From Limnochordia bacterium (GTDB lineage: Bacteria > Bacillota > Limnochordia > Darwinibacteriales > B1SED10-159): 14,545 bases of DNA. Every line of letters begins with the position of its first letter. The first letter of the stretch is position 1. Shown in pieces: positions 6,628-13,675 of this stretch. The stretch lies in the NCBI GenBank assembly GCA_007132255.1, contig SLOZ01000225.1:1-14545 (forward strand), in the 5' to 3' direction. The notes under the pieces were generated by a model. The model did not search any database. It was not told the origin of the DNA and was given only the letters and a program-made list of their open reading frames with translations. Both the position numbers and the translations under genes were made by a program.

Positions 6628-7940
6628 ATAGCCTTAAAAGCTCCTAGCTGGGGAAATGCTTCATTTGCGTCATCCAGCACCAACACCCAATCCTGGCCGC
6701 GTCCGGACGTAGGGGGTGCGAACAAGACCGCGGTCTCCCGATGGAATTCGCCCTGAATCTGTGCTTCCCCCGATCGCGGATCGTACCACGTGGCAATCCA
6801 TTTCTCAAAATTCATGACACTAAGGTCGGCGGTAAACCCTTGCCCGGTAGGGCTGTAGAACATGGCGAATCCATCACCCCGCAGAACCGCTACGTGGTCC
6901 AATTCGGCGCAATCGGTCAACACCATGCTCGAATCCGGCACCGCTGTGGCAAATGGCCGGGATTCCATGAGCTTACGCAAGTGCCGAACCTGGCCGGCTC
7001 CAGGGCGGTCAATGGCCTCCTGCCAAGTCATGGGGAAGTATGCGCTGGGCTCAGTGGTCATGGACCACACGCAGTGATGACCATAAGTTACGCCGGCTCC
7101 GCCAGCAAAGACAGCCCAATAGAGAGCCTGCCGAACATCCGCATCGCGGAAAAAGCCGTTCTCGGGTTTGAAGTTGATCGGATGATCTTCGTATCTTGGC
7201 TCACCATCTAAGGTTGGCCGGACAGGGTCTAAAACATAGTCCTCTGCCACCATTCGATAATTGCCGAAGGGCAGTCCATGGCCCGATTGGATCATGTGAA
7301 AGTCTACCCAGTCCTCCTGGTGAACCCAGGCTGAAGAGGATGTGCCTCCCGGAGGATGGAACGTCATCAGGTGGCTGCCGCCATCTCCCTCGCGCAGCCC
7401 CTCAGCCATGGCCCGAACGATTGAGCGGTGAAGATCGTTCTCTAGAGGGCGGTCACCGCCGAGAATCCAAACAATGTTAGGTTTGTCTTTGTAGCGTTCA
7501 CCCAACCAACATCCATACGTCTGGGCATTTTCTGGTGTAAAGATCTCCGGGCCCTTGCCCCACTTTTGGTTATATTTGTCTCCCCAAGTTGGCAAAAACC
7601 CGATGTATAAGTCCAACTCTTCGGCCTTGTTCACGATGAAATCCACATGGTCCCAATAGCCGCTTGTATCTGGCATGGCAGGGTCAAACTGGCCGGCTTG
7701 GTTCTGGAGAAACGGCCTGTGTCCATAAGCGTTTCCAGAGCGGATGCCATCGAACTCGGCCAAGGCCACGGCCTGGATTACATTGAACCGGCGCTCGGCC
7801 CGGTTAGCAAGATAACGCTGGGCCTCGTCTCGGTCCAATGCATGGAAAAGTTCCCAGGCTGTGTCCCCCATCCAGAAAAACGGTGATCCATCACTGTGCT
7901 GCAGATAGCGCGTATTGGCGCTGACTTCCAAGAATTTCAT
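6624..7940 (-). CDS. DUF4038/GH140-like glycosidase (apiosidase-like), copy 2
   Basis: This 438-residue cytosolic glycosidase has the same layout as the copy at 1591. It shows GDTAWELFHAL (25-35), WILGGDRP (Asp163, expected acid/base), PTLDGEPRYE (Glu247, expected nucleophile), and a C-terminal domain with TWYDPRSG and GRGQDWVLVLDD. The start is ATG 7940, with AGGGGGT 8 bases upstream. An extension to 7994 lacks a ribosome site and is not matched in the paralogue. It lies 87 bases after the FMN-family gene and is probably co-transcribed with it. The stop codon falls within the terminal CTAG of fold-back unit 2. Copy 2 differs from copy 1 in the loops between the catalytic residues, so the two probably cleave related but different glycosides. 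GH140 family knowledge suggests apiosides; this is unproven here. Confidence 0.84.
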   Translation of the reverse strand: MKFLEVSANTRYLQHSDGSPFFWMGDTAWELFHALDRDEAQRYLANRAERRFNVIQAVALAEFDGIRSGNAYGHRPFLQNQAGQFDPAMPDTSGYWDHVDFIVNKAEELDLYIGFLPTWGDKYNQKWGKGPEIFTPENAQTYGCWLGERYKDKPNIVWILGGDRPLENDLHRSIVRAMAEGLREGDGGSHLMTFHPPGGTSSSAWVHQEDWVDFHMIQSGHGLPFGNYRMVAEDYVLDPVRPTLDGEPRYEDHPINFKPENGFFRDADVRQALYWAVFAGGAGVTYGHHCVWSMTTEPSAYFPMTWQEAIDRPGAGQVRHLRKLMESRPFATAVPDSSMVLTDCAELDHVAVLRGDGFAMFYSPTGQGFTADLSVMNFEKWIATWYDPRSGEAQIQGEFHRETAVLFAPPTSGRGQDWVLVLDDANEAFPQLGAFKAI

Positions 7941-8027
7941 CCCACGACCCCCTAACAATCCGCTGCCCATGAACATTGTCATGATCGTCACCATTTGCCG
8001 TCGTTCAGAGGTGAGCCCACATGCCTG

Positions 8028-8930
8028 CTAGCGTCCGGAACTCCACGTGTTCCAGATCAGCGAAGCTTCAATGCTGGCAATATCTCTACTGCAGGTGCGG
8101 CCCATGGCACCTTTAAGCTCTTCGTTCATCGTCTCGATCTTCTTTTGGACACCGTCGGCTCCGTCGTCCTTCAACGGACCCATGAGTGCTCGTCCTACAC
8201 AGATGGCATCCGCTCCCAGTGCCAGTGCTTTGAATACATCGATGCCCGTGGCCACGCCACAATCCAAGAAAATGGGCATCCGACCATTGATGATCTGCGC
8301 GATCCGCGGCAGCACCATCAGCGGGGGTGCGGCATAATCAAGAATTCCGTGATGGTGTGATACCACGATGCCCTGAACACCAGCGTCCAAACATTTGCGG
8401 GTATCCTGTTCGCTCAACACACCCTTGATAATAAATGGCAGCTTCGTTGCCTCGACAAAACTCTTGATCTCCGCCACGCTCTTCGGCTTCATGGGCAGAC
8501 CGCGGACATTATCGTATTCACCGCGGCCGTTGAAGGAATGATCCACATCCATACCAACGGCAAAGGCGCCGTTCGCTTCCGCATGCTCGATCTTGCGAAA
8601 GACTTCGGCATTGTCCGCGTGGGGCTTGATAATCTTGATGGTTCTAGCCCCTGTCTTGATGGTCGACTCCAATTCGGCATCGTCACCCATACCTGTCCAC
8701 ATCACGGCTTTGGCCGCCAGAGCACCTTTGGCCATCTCCACCATGCCGTTAGGACGGGTCTTGTCGAGATGTGAAAGGGCCGCTGTCATAATTGGTGTTG
8801 CGAAAGTCTCTCCATACAGCTCGATCTCTGTGGACGGCAGTTCGCCATCGATGTGGCGCATTTCGATCAACAGTGAATCAAAGTAGTCCCGCGTAATTTG
8901 ATTGGCATCGCCAGCTCGTTTGTTATCCAT
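8028..8930 (-). CDS. FMN-dependent alpha-hydroxy-acid dehydrogenase family protein (divergent)
   Basis: This 300-residue protein has the FMN-binding TIM barrel of the glycolate/lactate oxidase and type-2 IPP isomerase superfamily. FIIKGVLSEQDTRKCLDAG (Lys169) matches the FMN-contacting strand. GIVVSHHHGILDY (186-198) stands where classical members have SNHGGRQLD, so a His is kept but the substrate-carboxylate Arg is missing. FLDCGVATGIDVFKALALGA (221-240) and CVGRALM (Arg247) fit the phosphate site. It is shorter than the usual 350-390 residues. The start is ATG 8930 with GGAGGAT 4 bases upstream. It heads the gene pair with the second GH140-like protein. The missing Arg argues against ordinary lactate or glycolate oxidation; the reaction is unknown. 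Confidence 0.8.
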   Translation of the reverse strand: MDNKRAGDANQITRDYFDSLLIEMRHIDGELPSTEIELYGETFATPIMTAALSHLDKTRPNGMVEMAKGALAAKAVMWTGMGDDAELESTIKTGARTIKIIKPHADNAEVFRKIEHAEANGAFAVGMDVDHSFNGRGEYDNVRGLPMKPKSVAEIKSFVEATKLPFIIKGVLSEQDTRKCLDAGVQGIVVSHHHGILDYAAPPLMVLPRIAQIINGRMPIFLDCGVATGIDVFKALALGADAICVGRALMGPLKDDGADGVQKKIETMNEELKGAMGRTCSRDIASIEASLIWNTWSSGR

Positions 8931-8977
8931 AATATCCTCCTCGTATCTTTGCTTCCGCTGTGAAATGGCTTGGACCC

Positions 8978-9008
8978 ATACCCAGAAGCGTTGATGTTAA
9001 CTGGGTAT
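8978..9008. promoter_or_regulatory. Inverted repeat in the leader of the FMN-family gene
   Basis: ATACCCAG (8978-8985) and CTGGGTAT (9001-9008) are perfect 8-bp complements separated by 15 bases, about 50 bases upstream of the start at 8930. It may be an operator or an RNA hairpin in the 5' leader. No U-tract follows. Confidence 0.35.
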
Positions 9009-9039
9009 TCCATCAGGCCTGCTGCCTAAATGCCTTCGA

Positions 9040-9123
9040 CTAGCGAAACTCTTCCTGCATAGCATGAGAAAAGCCTTTTAACAGGCTTTTCGAGCGTGCA
9101 TTGGGTCCGCCAGCGGTCGCTAG
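9040..9123. repeat. Fold-back repeat, unit 3 (short, CTAG-bounded, 84 bp)
   Basis: CTAGCG (9040-9045) pairs with CGCTAG (9118-9123). The central hairpin is GAAAAGCC (9068-9075), loop TTTTAACA, GGCTTTTC (9084-9091). It shares the hairpin form, the loop ending in CA and the CTAG ends with units 1 and 2, but it is about 45 bases shorter and single. Confidence 0.55.
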
Positions 9124-9136
9124 CCAACAGATCTGC

Positions 9137-9161
9137 GAGAGCATTGTTCAGAAGTGCTCTC
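9137..9161. other. Hairpin next to the cloverleaf fold
   Basis: GAGAGCA (9137-9143) and TGCTCTC (9155-9161) form a perfect 7-bp stem with an 11-base loop, immediately left of the cloverleaf fold at 9162-9232. Confidence 0.4.
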
Positions 9162-9232
9162 TTGGTACCTGCTTCTCTGGGTGCCCAGAGGATTCCTCCC
9201 GAATGGCACTGGACGGTGCCTGCGGGTACCAA
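9162..9232. other. Cloverleaf-like fold in the 8931-9510 gap
   Basis: An 11-bp closing stem, TTGGTACCTGC (9162-9172) with GCGGGTACCAA (9222-9232), contains one T-G wobble. It encloses three adjacent hairpins: CTCTGG/CCAGAG (9175-9190), ATTC/GAAT (9192-9204) and GGCAC/GTGCC (9205-9220). It is not a tRNA: the T-loop GTTCRA motif is absent, the anticodon-like stem has only 4 bp, and the loops are the wrong size. Its strand and function are unknown. In the rest of the gene-free stretch 8931-9510 I see the inverted repeat at 8978-9008, unit 3 and the hairpin at 9450-9482, and no convincing coding sequence. Confidence 0.4.
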
Positions 9233-9449
9233 CCAGCAGATAGAAAGCTCCGTATTGTGGACCGAACTGCAGCAGCGTTTTGTTAAACTATCACATCTGT
9301 CAAGCTCCAAAGACCCTGGAAGACAGCAGTCTTTGTGCCTATCGATACGGGCGCGCTCTAAAGCGCAGTTTTATCGCCGCGTAGAAAATTCCATCGCTGA
9401 CAGTCTCGACGCAAACCCCATGCCGCTGAAAGACATTTTCGGGCGCGAA

Positions 9450-9482
9450 GAACCGCGGACGCTGCAAGCTCGCCCGCGGTTC
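9450..9482 (-). terminator. Probable terminator of the small exported peptide gene
   Basis: GAACCGCGG (9450-9458) and CCGCGGTTC (9474-9482) form a perfect 9-bp GC-rich stem with a 15-base loop, 28 bases downstream of the peptide stop on the minus strand. The following sequence (TTCGCGCCC) has only a poor U-tract, so termination strength is uncertain. Confidence 0.45.
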
Positions 9483-9510
9483 ACTGTCTCAATGTCGTAT
9501 AGAATTTTTG

Positions 9511-9693
9511 TTACCGACCGCTGACGTGTTGGACCAAACCAGCTGGATTCGTCGTAGCCAATCCAGACACTGCCCCGCCAAAATCGCGGCCGCTACGCCC
9601 GTGAGCTGCTGGCATGCCTGCAGCAAAGGAGATTGCCGCTGTGGAGAGAACAAAGGTACTAACCAGGAGTATCGCTGCAAATTTGCGTTTCAT
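9511..9693 (-). CDS. Small exported peptide of unknown function (60 aa)
   Basis: This is a 60-residue precursor with a textbook signal peptide: positive MKRK, a hydrophobic core FAAILLVSTFVLSTAAI, and a likely cleavage at AISFA|AG (about residue 24 or 25). The mature part would be about 36 residues, rich in Gly and Ala, with two basic patches (HGRSGR and HVSGR at the end). It has no Cys, so it is not a disulfide or lanthionine peptide. The start ATG 9693 is supported by AGAGGTG 8 bases upstream, and a promoter lies at 9746-9774. It is transcribed away from the MFS gene. I do not recognise a family. It may be a signalling, surface or antimicrobial peptide, but no such role is shown. Confidence 0.65.
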   Translation of the reverse strand: MKRKFAAILLVSTFVLSTAAISFAAGMPAAHGRSGRDFGGAVSGLATTNPAGLVQHVSGR

Positions 9694-9737
9694 TTAAAAC
9701 ACCTCTCTGATTTAGGATGCAGCAGACCGTATCTGCC

Positions 9738-9765
9738 TTGACATAATAGTATTACTGATTATTAT
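9738..9765 (+). promoter_or_regulatory. Sigma-A promoter reading towards the MFS gene
   Basis: A perfect TTGACA (9738-9743) is followed after 16 bases by TATTAT (9760-9765; 5 of 6). Transcription would start near 9772, giving a leader of about 340 bases before the MFS start at 10112. The leader contains two copies of AGAATTCTC (near 9949 and 10013) and no clear gene. It overlaps the opposite promoter at 9746-9774. Confidence 0.6.
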
Positions 9766-9774
9766 TATTGTCCA
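9746..9774 (-). promoter_or_regulatory. Sigma-A promoter of the small peptide gene
   Basis: On the minus strand TGGACA (9774-9769; 5 of 6) is followed after 17 bases by TACTAT (9751-9746; 4 of 6). The start would be near 9739, about 46 bases before the peptide ATG. Confidence 0.45.
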
Positions 9775-9784
9775 TTCAATTGAG

Positions 9785-9799
9785 TTACATTTTATGTAA
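9785..9799. promoter_or_regulatory. Candidate operator palindrome between the divergent genes
   Basis: TTACAT-TTT-ATGTAA is a perfect 6-bp inverted repeat. It lies just downstream of the rightward transcription start and upstream of the leftward promoter, where one regulator could affect both. Confidence 0.35.
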
Positions 9800-10111
9800 A
9801 TTTTATCGACGGCCTGCGTAGCAGCACTTTAGGCCAGATCAGCTCTTTTCCAGAACGGCATTCACTTACGACGTTCTTGAAGAGTGTAAGCTTACAAGGC
9901 CTTTGACTTAGCAGTTGCTCCCAGTGCTACCATATAGAGGACACAGAGAATTCTCGCGGTGGTCTGAGCACACGGTGCAGAGCAGGTCATTGGCTGCAAT
10001 CTCACACTTCCAGAATTCTCCATTACAGGCTGCCGAGCCGCGCAGTTCCAAAAAAACCTGTAAGGATTGGCCCACCATTTCTATAACGGCGCAGAGGAGT
10101 TTTGTCAATCT

Positions 10112-11293
10112 ATGAGCGATTCCGCGAAAATCTATCTTTTGGCCTTTATTGCTTTCCTCATAGCCACCTCCCAACTGGTCATCGGTGGCATTGTGGATCA
10201 GATCGCACTGTCTCTGAACATATCTGTGGCTGCGGCTGGGCAGTTGATGACAGCCTCAGCCTTAGCCAATGCCATCGGCACACCACTCATCATGATGGCG
10301 GCTGCCCGGCTGAACCAACGAAAGCTGATGCTGTGGTCGTTGGGTATTCTCTTCATCAGCATGATCGGCACAGCCATCGGCCGCGACTACGGTATCCTCA
10401 TGGCCTTTCGAGGACTGTTGGGCATCGCCTTCGGGGTCTACAGTGTTACATCGTACACCATTGCAGTCCGCATCGCCCCGGTAGGGCGTCAAGCCCGCTC
10501 CATGGCCACCATTGCCCTCGGCGCCAGCCTGGCCCTGGTGATCGGTGTTCCCATTGGCCGTGTCATCGCGACAACGTTCAACTGGCAGCTTATCTTCTGG
10601 GGCATCGGTATCATGATGCTGGGAGCATTGGTCGTTTCGATACGTGCTATTCCTGCAGCTGAAGGGCAATCTCCGCCACCGCTGGGCGAGCAGTTGGCCT
10701 ATCTCAAGCAGCCGACCATCGCTGCCGCGTTGGCGGTCCCTCTTGTCATGTTCATTGGGTATTCGGCTCTGAACACATACATCACTCCGTTCCTCATCGG
10801 AACGCTGCCACTGTCGGAAGCCGGAATCAGCAGCATTCTTCTGGGATTAGGTTTGGCCAGCGCCGTGGGTGCTAAGTTAAGTGGTACCTTCGGCGATCGC
10901 ATCGGGGCCGGTCGAACCGTGGTCCTTGGCACCATCTGCCAAACGGCGGCCCTGCTGGCACTCTCGCTGCTGCCAAACTCTGTACCGCTCACTGTTCCAC
11001 TTTTGCTGTTTTGGGCTGCGTCTGCCTGGACCGCCGGTCCAATGCTGCGCTTAACACTGATCGCGTTAGCTCCCGGTGCCTCCGGAATTTTGCTGAGCCT
11101 CAACGGTTCCTTCGTGCAGTTGGGTTTTGCCGCTGGGGCGGCCGTAGGCGGAATCGCTGTAACCCATGCGCCCATTGGAGCCATCAGCTGGACAGCTGCC
11201 GTGGCTGCTGGGATCAGTGCGATCATCGCTGCACTGGCCTTTGGTTCATCGAAGCAAGCCCAGAGTGCAGCTGAGGCAGAGAGCCTACCATAG
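10112..11293 (+). CDS. MFS transporter, drug/sugar efflux type (12 TM)
   Basis: This 393-residue integral membrane protein has about 12 hydrophobic segments and the MFS layout. TM1 lies in IYLLAFIAFLIATSQLVIG. A basic loop ARLNQRKLM follows TM2, where the MFS motif A lies. GRDYGILMAFRGLLGIAFG precedes TM4, and TFGDRIGAGRTVVLG is a motif-A-like repeat in the second half. This pattern resembles AraJ/YdhP-type DHA1 exporters (sugars, drugs, metabolites). I start at ATG 10112; GAGGAG at 10094-10099 is 12 bases upstream, a long spacing. A TTG at 10067 is possible but would add 15 non-conserved-looking residues. It is alone in its transcription unit and divergent from the peptide gene. The substrate is unknown. 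Confidence 0.85.
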   Translation: MSDSAKIYLLAFIAFLIATSQLVIGGIVDQIALSLNISVAAAGQLMTASALANAIGTPLIMMAAARLNQRKLMLWSLGILFISMIGTAIGRDYGILMAFRGLLGIAFGVYSVTSYTIAVRIAPVGRQARSMATIALGASLALVIGVPIGRVIATTFNWQLIFWGIGIMMLGALVVSIRAIPAAEGQSPPPLGEQLAYLKQPTIAAALAVPLVMFIGYSALNTYITPFLIGTLPLSEAGISSILLGLGLASAVGAKLSGTFGDRIGAGRTVVLGTICQTAALLALSLLPNSVPLTVPLLLFWAASAWTAGPMLRLTLIALAPGASGILLSLNGSFVQLGFAAGAAVGGIAVTHAPIGAISWTAAVAAGISAIIAALAFGSSKQAQSAAEAESLP

Positions 11294-11337
11294 CAGCGAT
11301 CGCTACGGGGCTAGTGTTAGTGTCCAGCTCGACCAGC

Positions 11338-11364
11338 GTTAGCTGTCCATTGACGACAGCTAAC
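11338..11364 (+). terminator. Hairpin after the MFS gene
   Basis: GTTAGCTGTC (11338-11347) and GACAGCTAAC (11355-11364) form a perfect 10-bp stem with a 7-base loop, 45 bases after the MFS stop. There is no U-tract, so it may be a weak terminator or a 3' stabilising structure. Confidence 0.5.
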
Positions 11365-11389
11365 ACAATCCTCAGCTTAGACGATATGT

Positions 11390-11417
11390 AAGCCCCATCG
11401 CAGTCTGGATGGGGCTT
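11390..11417. terminator. Hairpin between convergent operons
   Basis: AAGCCCCAT (11390-11398) and ATGGGGCTT (11409-11417) form a perfect 9-bp stem with a 10-base loop, between the MFS gene and the end of the two-component operon. It could serve both strands, although neither side has a good U-tract. Confidence 0.55.
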
Positions 11418-11459
11418 CTCAGCGGGACTATGGCATTTGCGTTTTCACGGCGAACTCCT

Positions 11460-12272
11460 TTAGAATAGGCGTTCTTCCATAAACTGCAGCAGATTACCGC
11501 GGAAGAAGATGACATTGTCATGTTCGTAACGCAAGTCGGTGACATAAAAGTACGAATAAGAAAGCACTGACATACTGATCTGCGGCTCACCAGAACCATT
11601 TGCCACTGGCAGCGCAATATGATAGAACGGATTGTCGCCATAGATCGCCAAGAATGAGTCCAGCTCCGCCATGTCGATAATCCGCTCCGACTGAGCCAAG
11701 CGATCCAGCAATACCCGACGATCCTGGTCTCCCAAGTGGAGAACGCCCGGAGCATCCCCATTGGACAGCGGCTGGCCATCAGCATAACCGGTGATTTGGT
11801 TGGCTTGGCGGATCACGTCCATCAACGTTGCCTTCGTCTGCAGCACATACATCAGCGCCGCGAACAAATCGGGGCCATCTTGGGAGCTTTCACCACTGCT
11901 CAGCACAAAATCTTCTAACTGGAATCGATGAGATATCCGGTAGCGGCGTTGGCTCCCATCGAAGAACTCCAAGAGACCTTCGGTATACTCATCCCCGACG
12001 ACAGCCGCATCGGTTCGTAACTCCAAGCGTTCCAGCGTACTCCAAAGCTCGTACAGCTTGCTCGGGCTGGTAATGGCCGTTGAGCCCCAACGGTCACCAA
12101 GCAGCCGGAATTGCACCGGTGTGTTTTGCTGCAGGATCTCCATGGTGGAACGGGGTTCCTCAACCATGCTGCGCTCCCCAATCTTGATGGAGTCACCGGT
12201 CGGATAGACTACAATACCGAAAATAATCAAGCCAAGAACAAGTCCGAATGGTAATAATAGAAGAACCTTCAC
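11460..12272 (-). CDS. Single-TM exported protein of unknown function, in a two-component operon
   Basis: This 270-residue protein has an N-terminal hydrophobic anchor (about 3-23, MKVLLLLPFGLVLGLIIFGI), then a soluble, probably extracytoplasmic domain. The domain is acidic with mixed alpha/beta character and no Cys. The start is GTG 12272, with AAGGGGGG 7-8 bases upstream. The GTG overlaps the kinase stop as GTGA, so the two are translationally coupled. I do not recognise a family with confidence. The position recalls accessory proteins such as YycH/YycI that modulate a sensor kinase, but no sequence similarity to those is claimed. It is the last gene of the operon, followed by hairpins at 11338-11417. 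Confidence 0.75.
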   Translation of the reverse strand: MKVLLLLPFGLVLGLIIFGIVVYPTGDSIKIGERSMVEEPRSTMEILQQNTPVQFRLLGDRWGSTAITSPSKLYELWSTLERLELRTDAAVVGDEYTEGLLEFFDGSQRRYRISHRFQLEDFVLSSGESSQDGPDLFAALMYVLQTKATLMDVIRQANQITGYADGQPLSNGDAPGVLHLGDQDRRVLLDRLAQSERIIDMAELDSFLAIYGDNPFYHIALPVANGSGEPQISMSVLSYSYFYVTDLRYEHDNVIFFRGNLLQFMEERLF

Positions 12273-13675
12273 CGAATGACCCCCCTTCTACTGGCCTCAT
12301 TAGGAAGTTCCAGGATGATCTCGGTGCCAGGCTCTGCACTGTGAATATGCAGCGAACCGCCATGGGCTTCGGCGATCTGGCGGCAGATAACCAGGCCATA
12401 CCCGGACGTCTGTGGAATCTCACGGTTCTGTGCTTCCTGCATTCCGCGACCATAATCGCGCAGGGAAACCATCGTCTGTCCATCGGTCCATGCAGATACA
12501 TCGATGCGTTTGGTGTCGCTGTGGCGAATGGCGTTATCCAAAACGTTGAGCAGCAGTTCGGTAATCCGGTCAGAATCCAGCGAAACCCACAATTCCTCGT
12601 CCTTATCCACTCGAAGTTCAATACCATTTTTCTCCAAGCGGTGCCTTATGGTCCCTACGGCTGCGTCAATTACCGTTGAGAGGTTCTGCCGACGCTTCTG
12701 GACGCGGAAGGAATACTCACTCAGCTTGCTCTGCACCAATAACTCATTGACCAAGCGCAGCAGCCGCCCAGCTTCCGAGACCACCTGCTGCGAGCATTCC
12801 CGGCGCGTGTTCGAGTCTTCGACGCGGTTCAAGAGCTGCCCATAACCGATGATGTTGGTCAGCGGCGTTTTAAACTCATGGGTCATGTGGTCATAGAAGG
12901 TCTTCTGTTTCGCTTGTTCCGTTTTCAGACTGGTTATGAGGACTCGAATTCGAGCCAGCATGCGATTAAACGCTCCGGTGAGATCATAGACCTCATCTTG
13001 GAAGTGATAGCTATACGCCACTTCGTCGCTGCGGTCATCAATATCAAAGTCAACAATCTGGCGCTTCAGCCTAACCAAAGGAAGCACTGTCCAGCGCGTG
13101 ACCGCCGCCAGCATCGTGACGGTTAGAATGAATAGTATCAGGCTGATGACAATCATGATGCGGCGCAGACCATGGATCAACTCGTATTCTGCATCCAGTT
13201 CGTAGACAATGCGGCCGGCACCAACCAAGTCCTGAACCGAAAACAAAGGAAAATCCAAGACAAAACTGCGTGTGCCTTCGTAATCCGTGACGATATAGTT
13301 CATCCCATCATCCATTGCCCGTTCCCAGCCTTGGTCCTCCTCCAGTCCGGGACCATGTTCAATGACCTGCGCTTGGGAGTCCACAAACACAGTGTCAAAA
13401 TGGTTCAAGTAATACAGCTGTGTCCGCATACCCAGCTGCGCACTGAGGTCATTGTTGATGAAGAACACATCATGGCCCAAAAGCTCGTCCTGCTGCGCCA
13501 GATTACGGTTAAAGTGCAGCTGTGCCGTTTGGGCTGCGTTGTACAGGTTGTCGCGCACAATCCGCAGCGTATACTGCTCAAAGGCATGGCTGACCAACAG
13601 ATTCAGTGCCAACAGCGACGGGAGAACAATCAAGGTTGCGGCAATGGTAATCTTGCGAGCCGTGTTGATCCTCAT
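12269..13675 (-). CDS. Membrane sensor histidine kinase (HisKA type)
   Basis: This 468-residue inner-membrane kinase autophosphorylates and passes the phosphate to the regulator encoded just upstream. TM1 is at about 9-31 and TM2 at about 172-194, enclosing an extracytoplasmic sensor domain of about 140 residues. A HAMP-like linker (195-247) follows. The H-box is YDHMTHEFKTPLTN with phospho-acceptor His266, the N-box ELLLNVLDNAIRHS (Asn377, Asn381), G1 DYGRGM (407-412) and G2 SGYGL (424-428). The ATG at 13675 overlaps the regulator stop as ATGA, and GAGGA lies about 8 bases upstream. The signal sensed is not evident. Confidence 0.92.
   Translation of the reverse strand: MRINTARKITIAATLIVLPSLLALNLLVSHAFEQYTLRIVRDNLYNAAQTAQLHFNRNLAQQDELLGHDVFFINNDLSAQLGMRTQLYYLNHFDTVFVDSQAQVIEHGPGLEEDQGWERAMDDGMNYIVTDYEGTRSFVLDFPLFSVQDLVGAGRIVYELDAEYELIHGLRRIMIVISLILFILTVTMLAAVTRWTVLPLVRLKRQIVDFDIDDRSDEVAYSYHFQDEVYDLTGAFNRMLARIRVLITSLKTEQAKQKTFYDHMTHEFKTPLTNIIGYGQLLNRVEDSNTRRECSQQVVSEAGRLLRLVNELLVQSKLSEYSFRVQKRRQNLSTVIDAAVGTIRHRLEKNGIELRVDKDEELWVSLDSDRITELLLNVLDNAIRHSDTKRIDVSAWTDGQTMVSLRDYGRGMQEAQNREIPQTSGYGLVICRQIAEAHGGSLHIHSAEPGTEIILELPNEASRRGVIR

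Noticed and set aside
9162..9232. tRNA gene or T-box leader
   Set aside because: The cloverleaf lacks the T-loop consensus and a proper anticodon arm. On the minus strand TGGTACCCGC only loosely resembles the T-box core TGGNACCGCG, with an extra C, and no terminator with a U-tract follows.
9908..10174. Minus-strand frame with several Cys (CTVC, CEIAANDLLC) resembling a small zinc-ribbon protein
   Set aside because: It begins inside the MFS gene on the opposite strand, has no ribosome site, and its Cys spacing matches no motif I know.
10699..11226. Minus-strand frame of 175 codons over the MFS gene
   Set aside because: It is a shadow of the GC-rich transporter reading frame; low-complexity Ala/Pro-rich product without a start signal.
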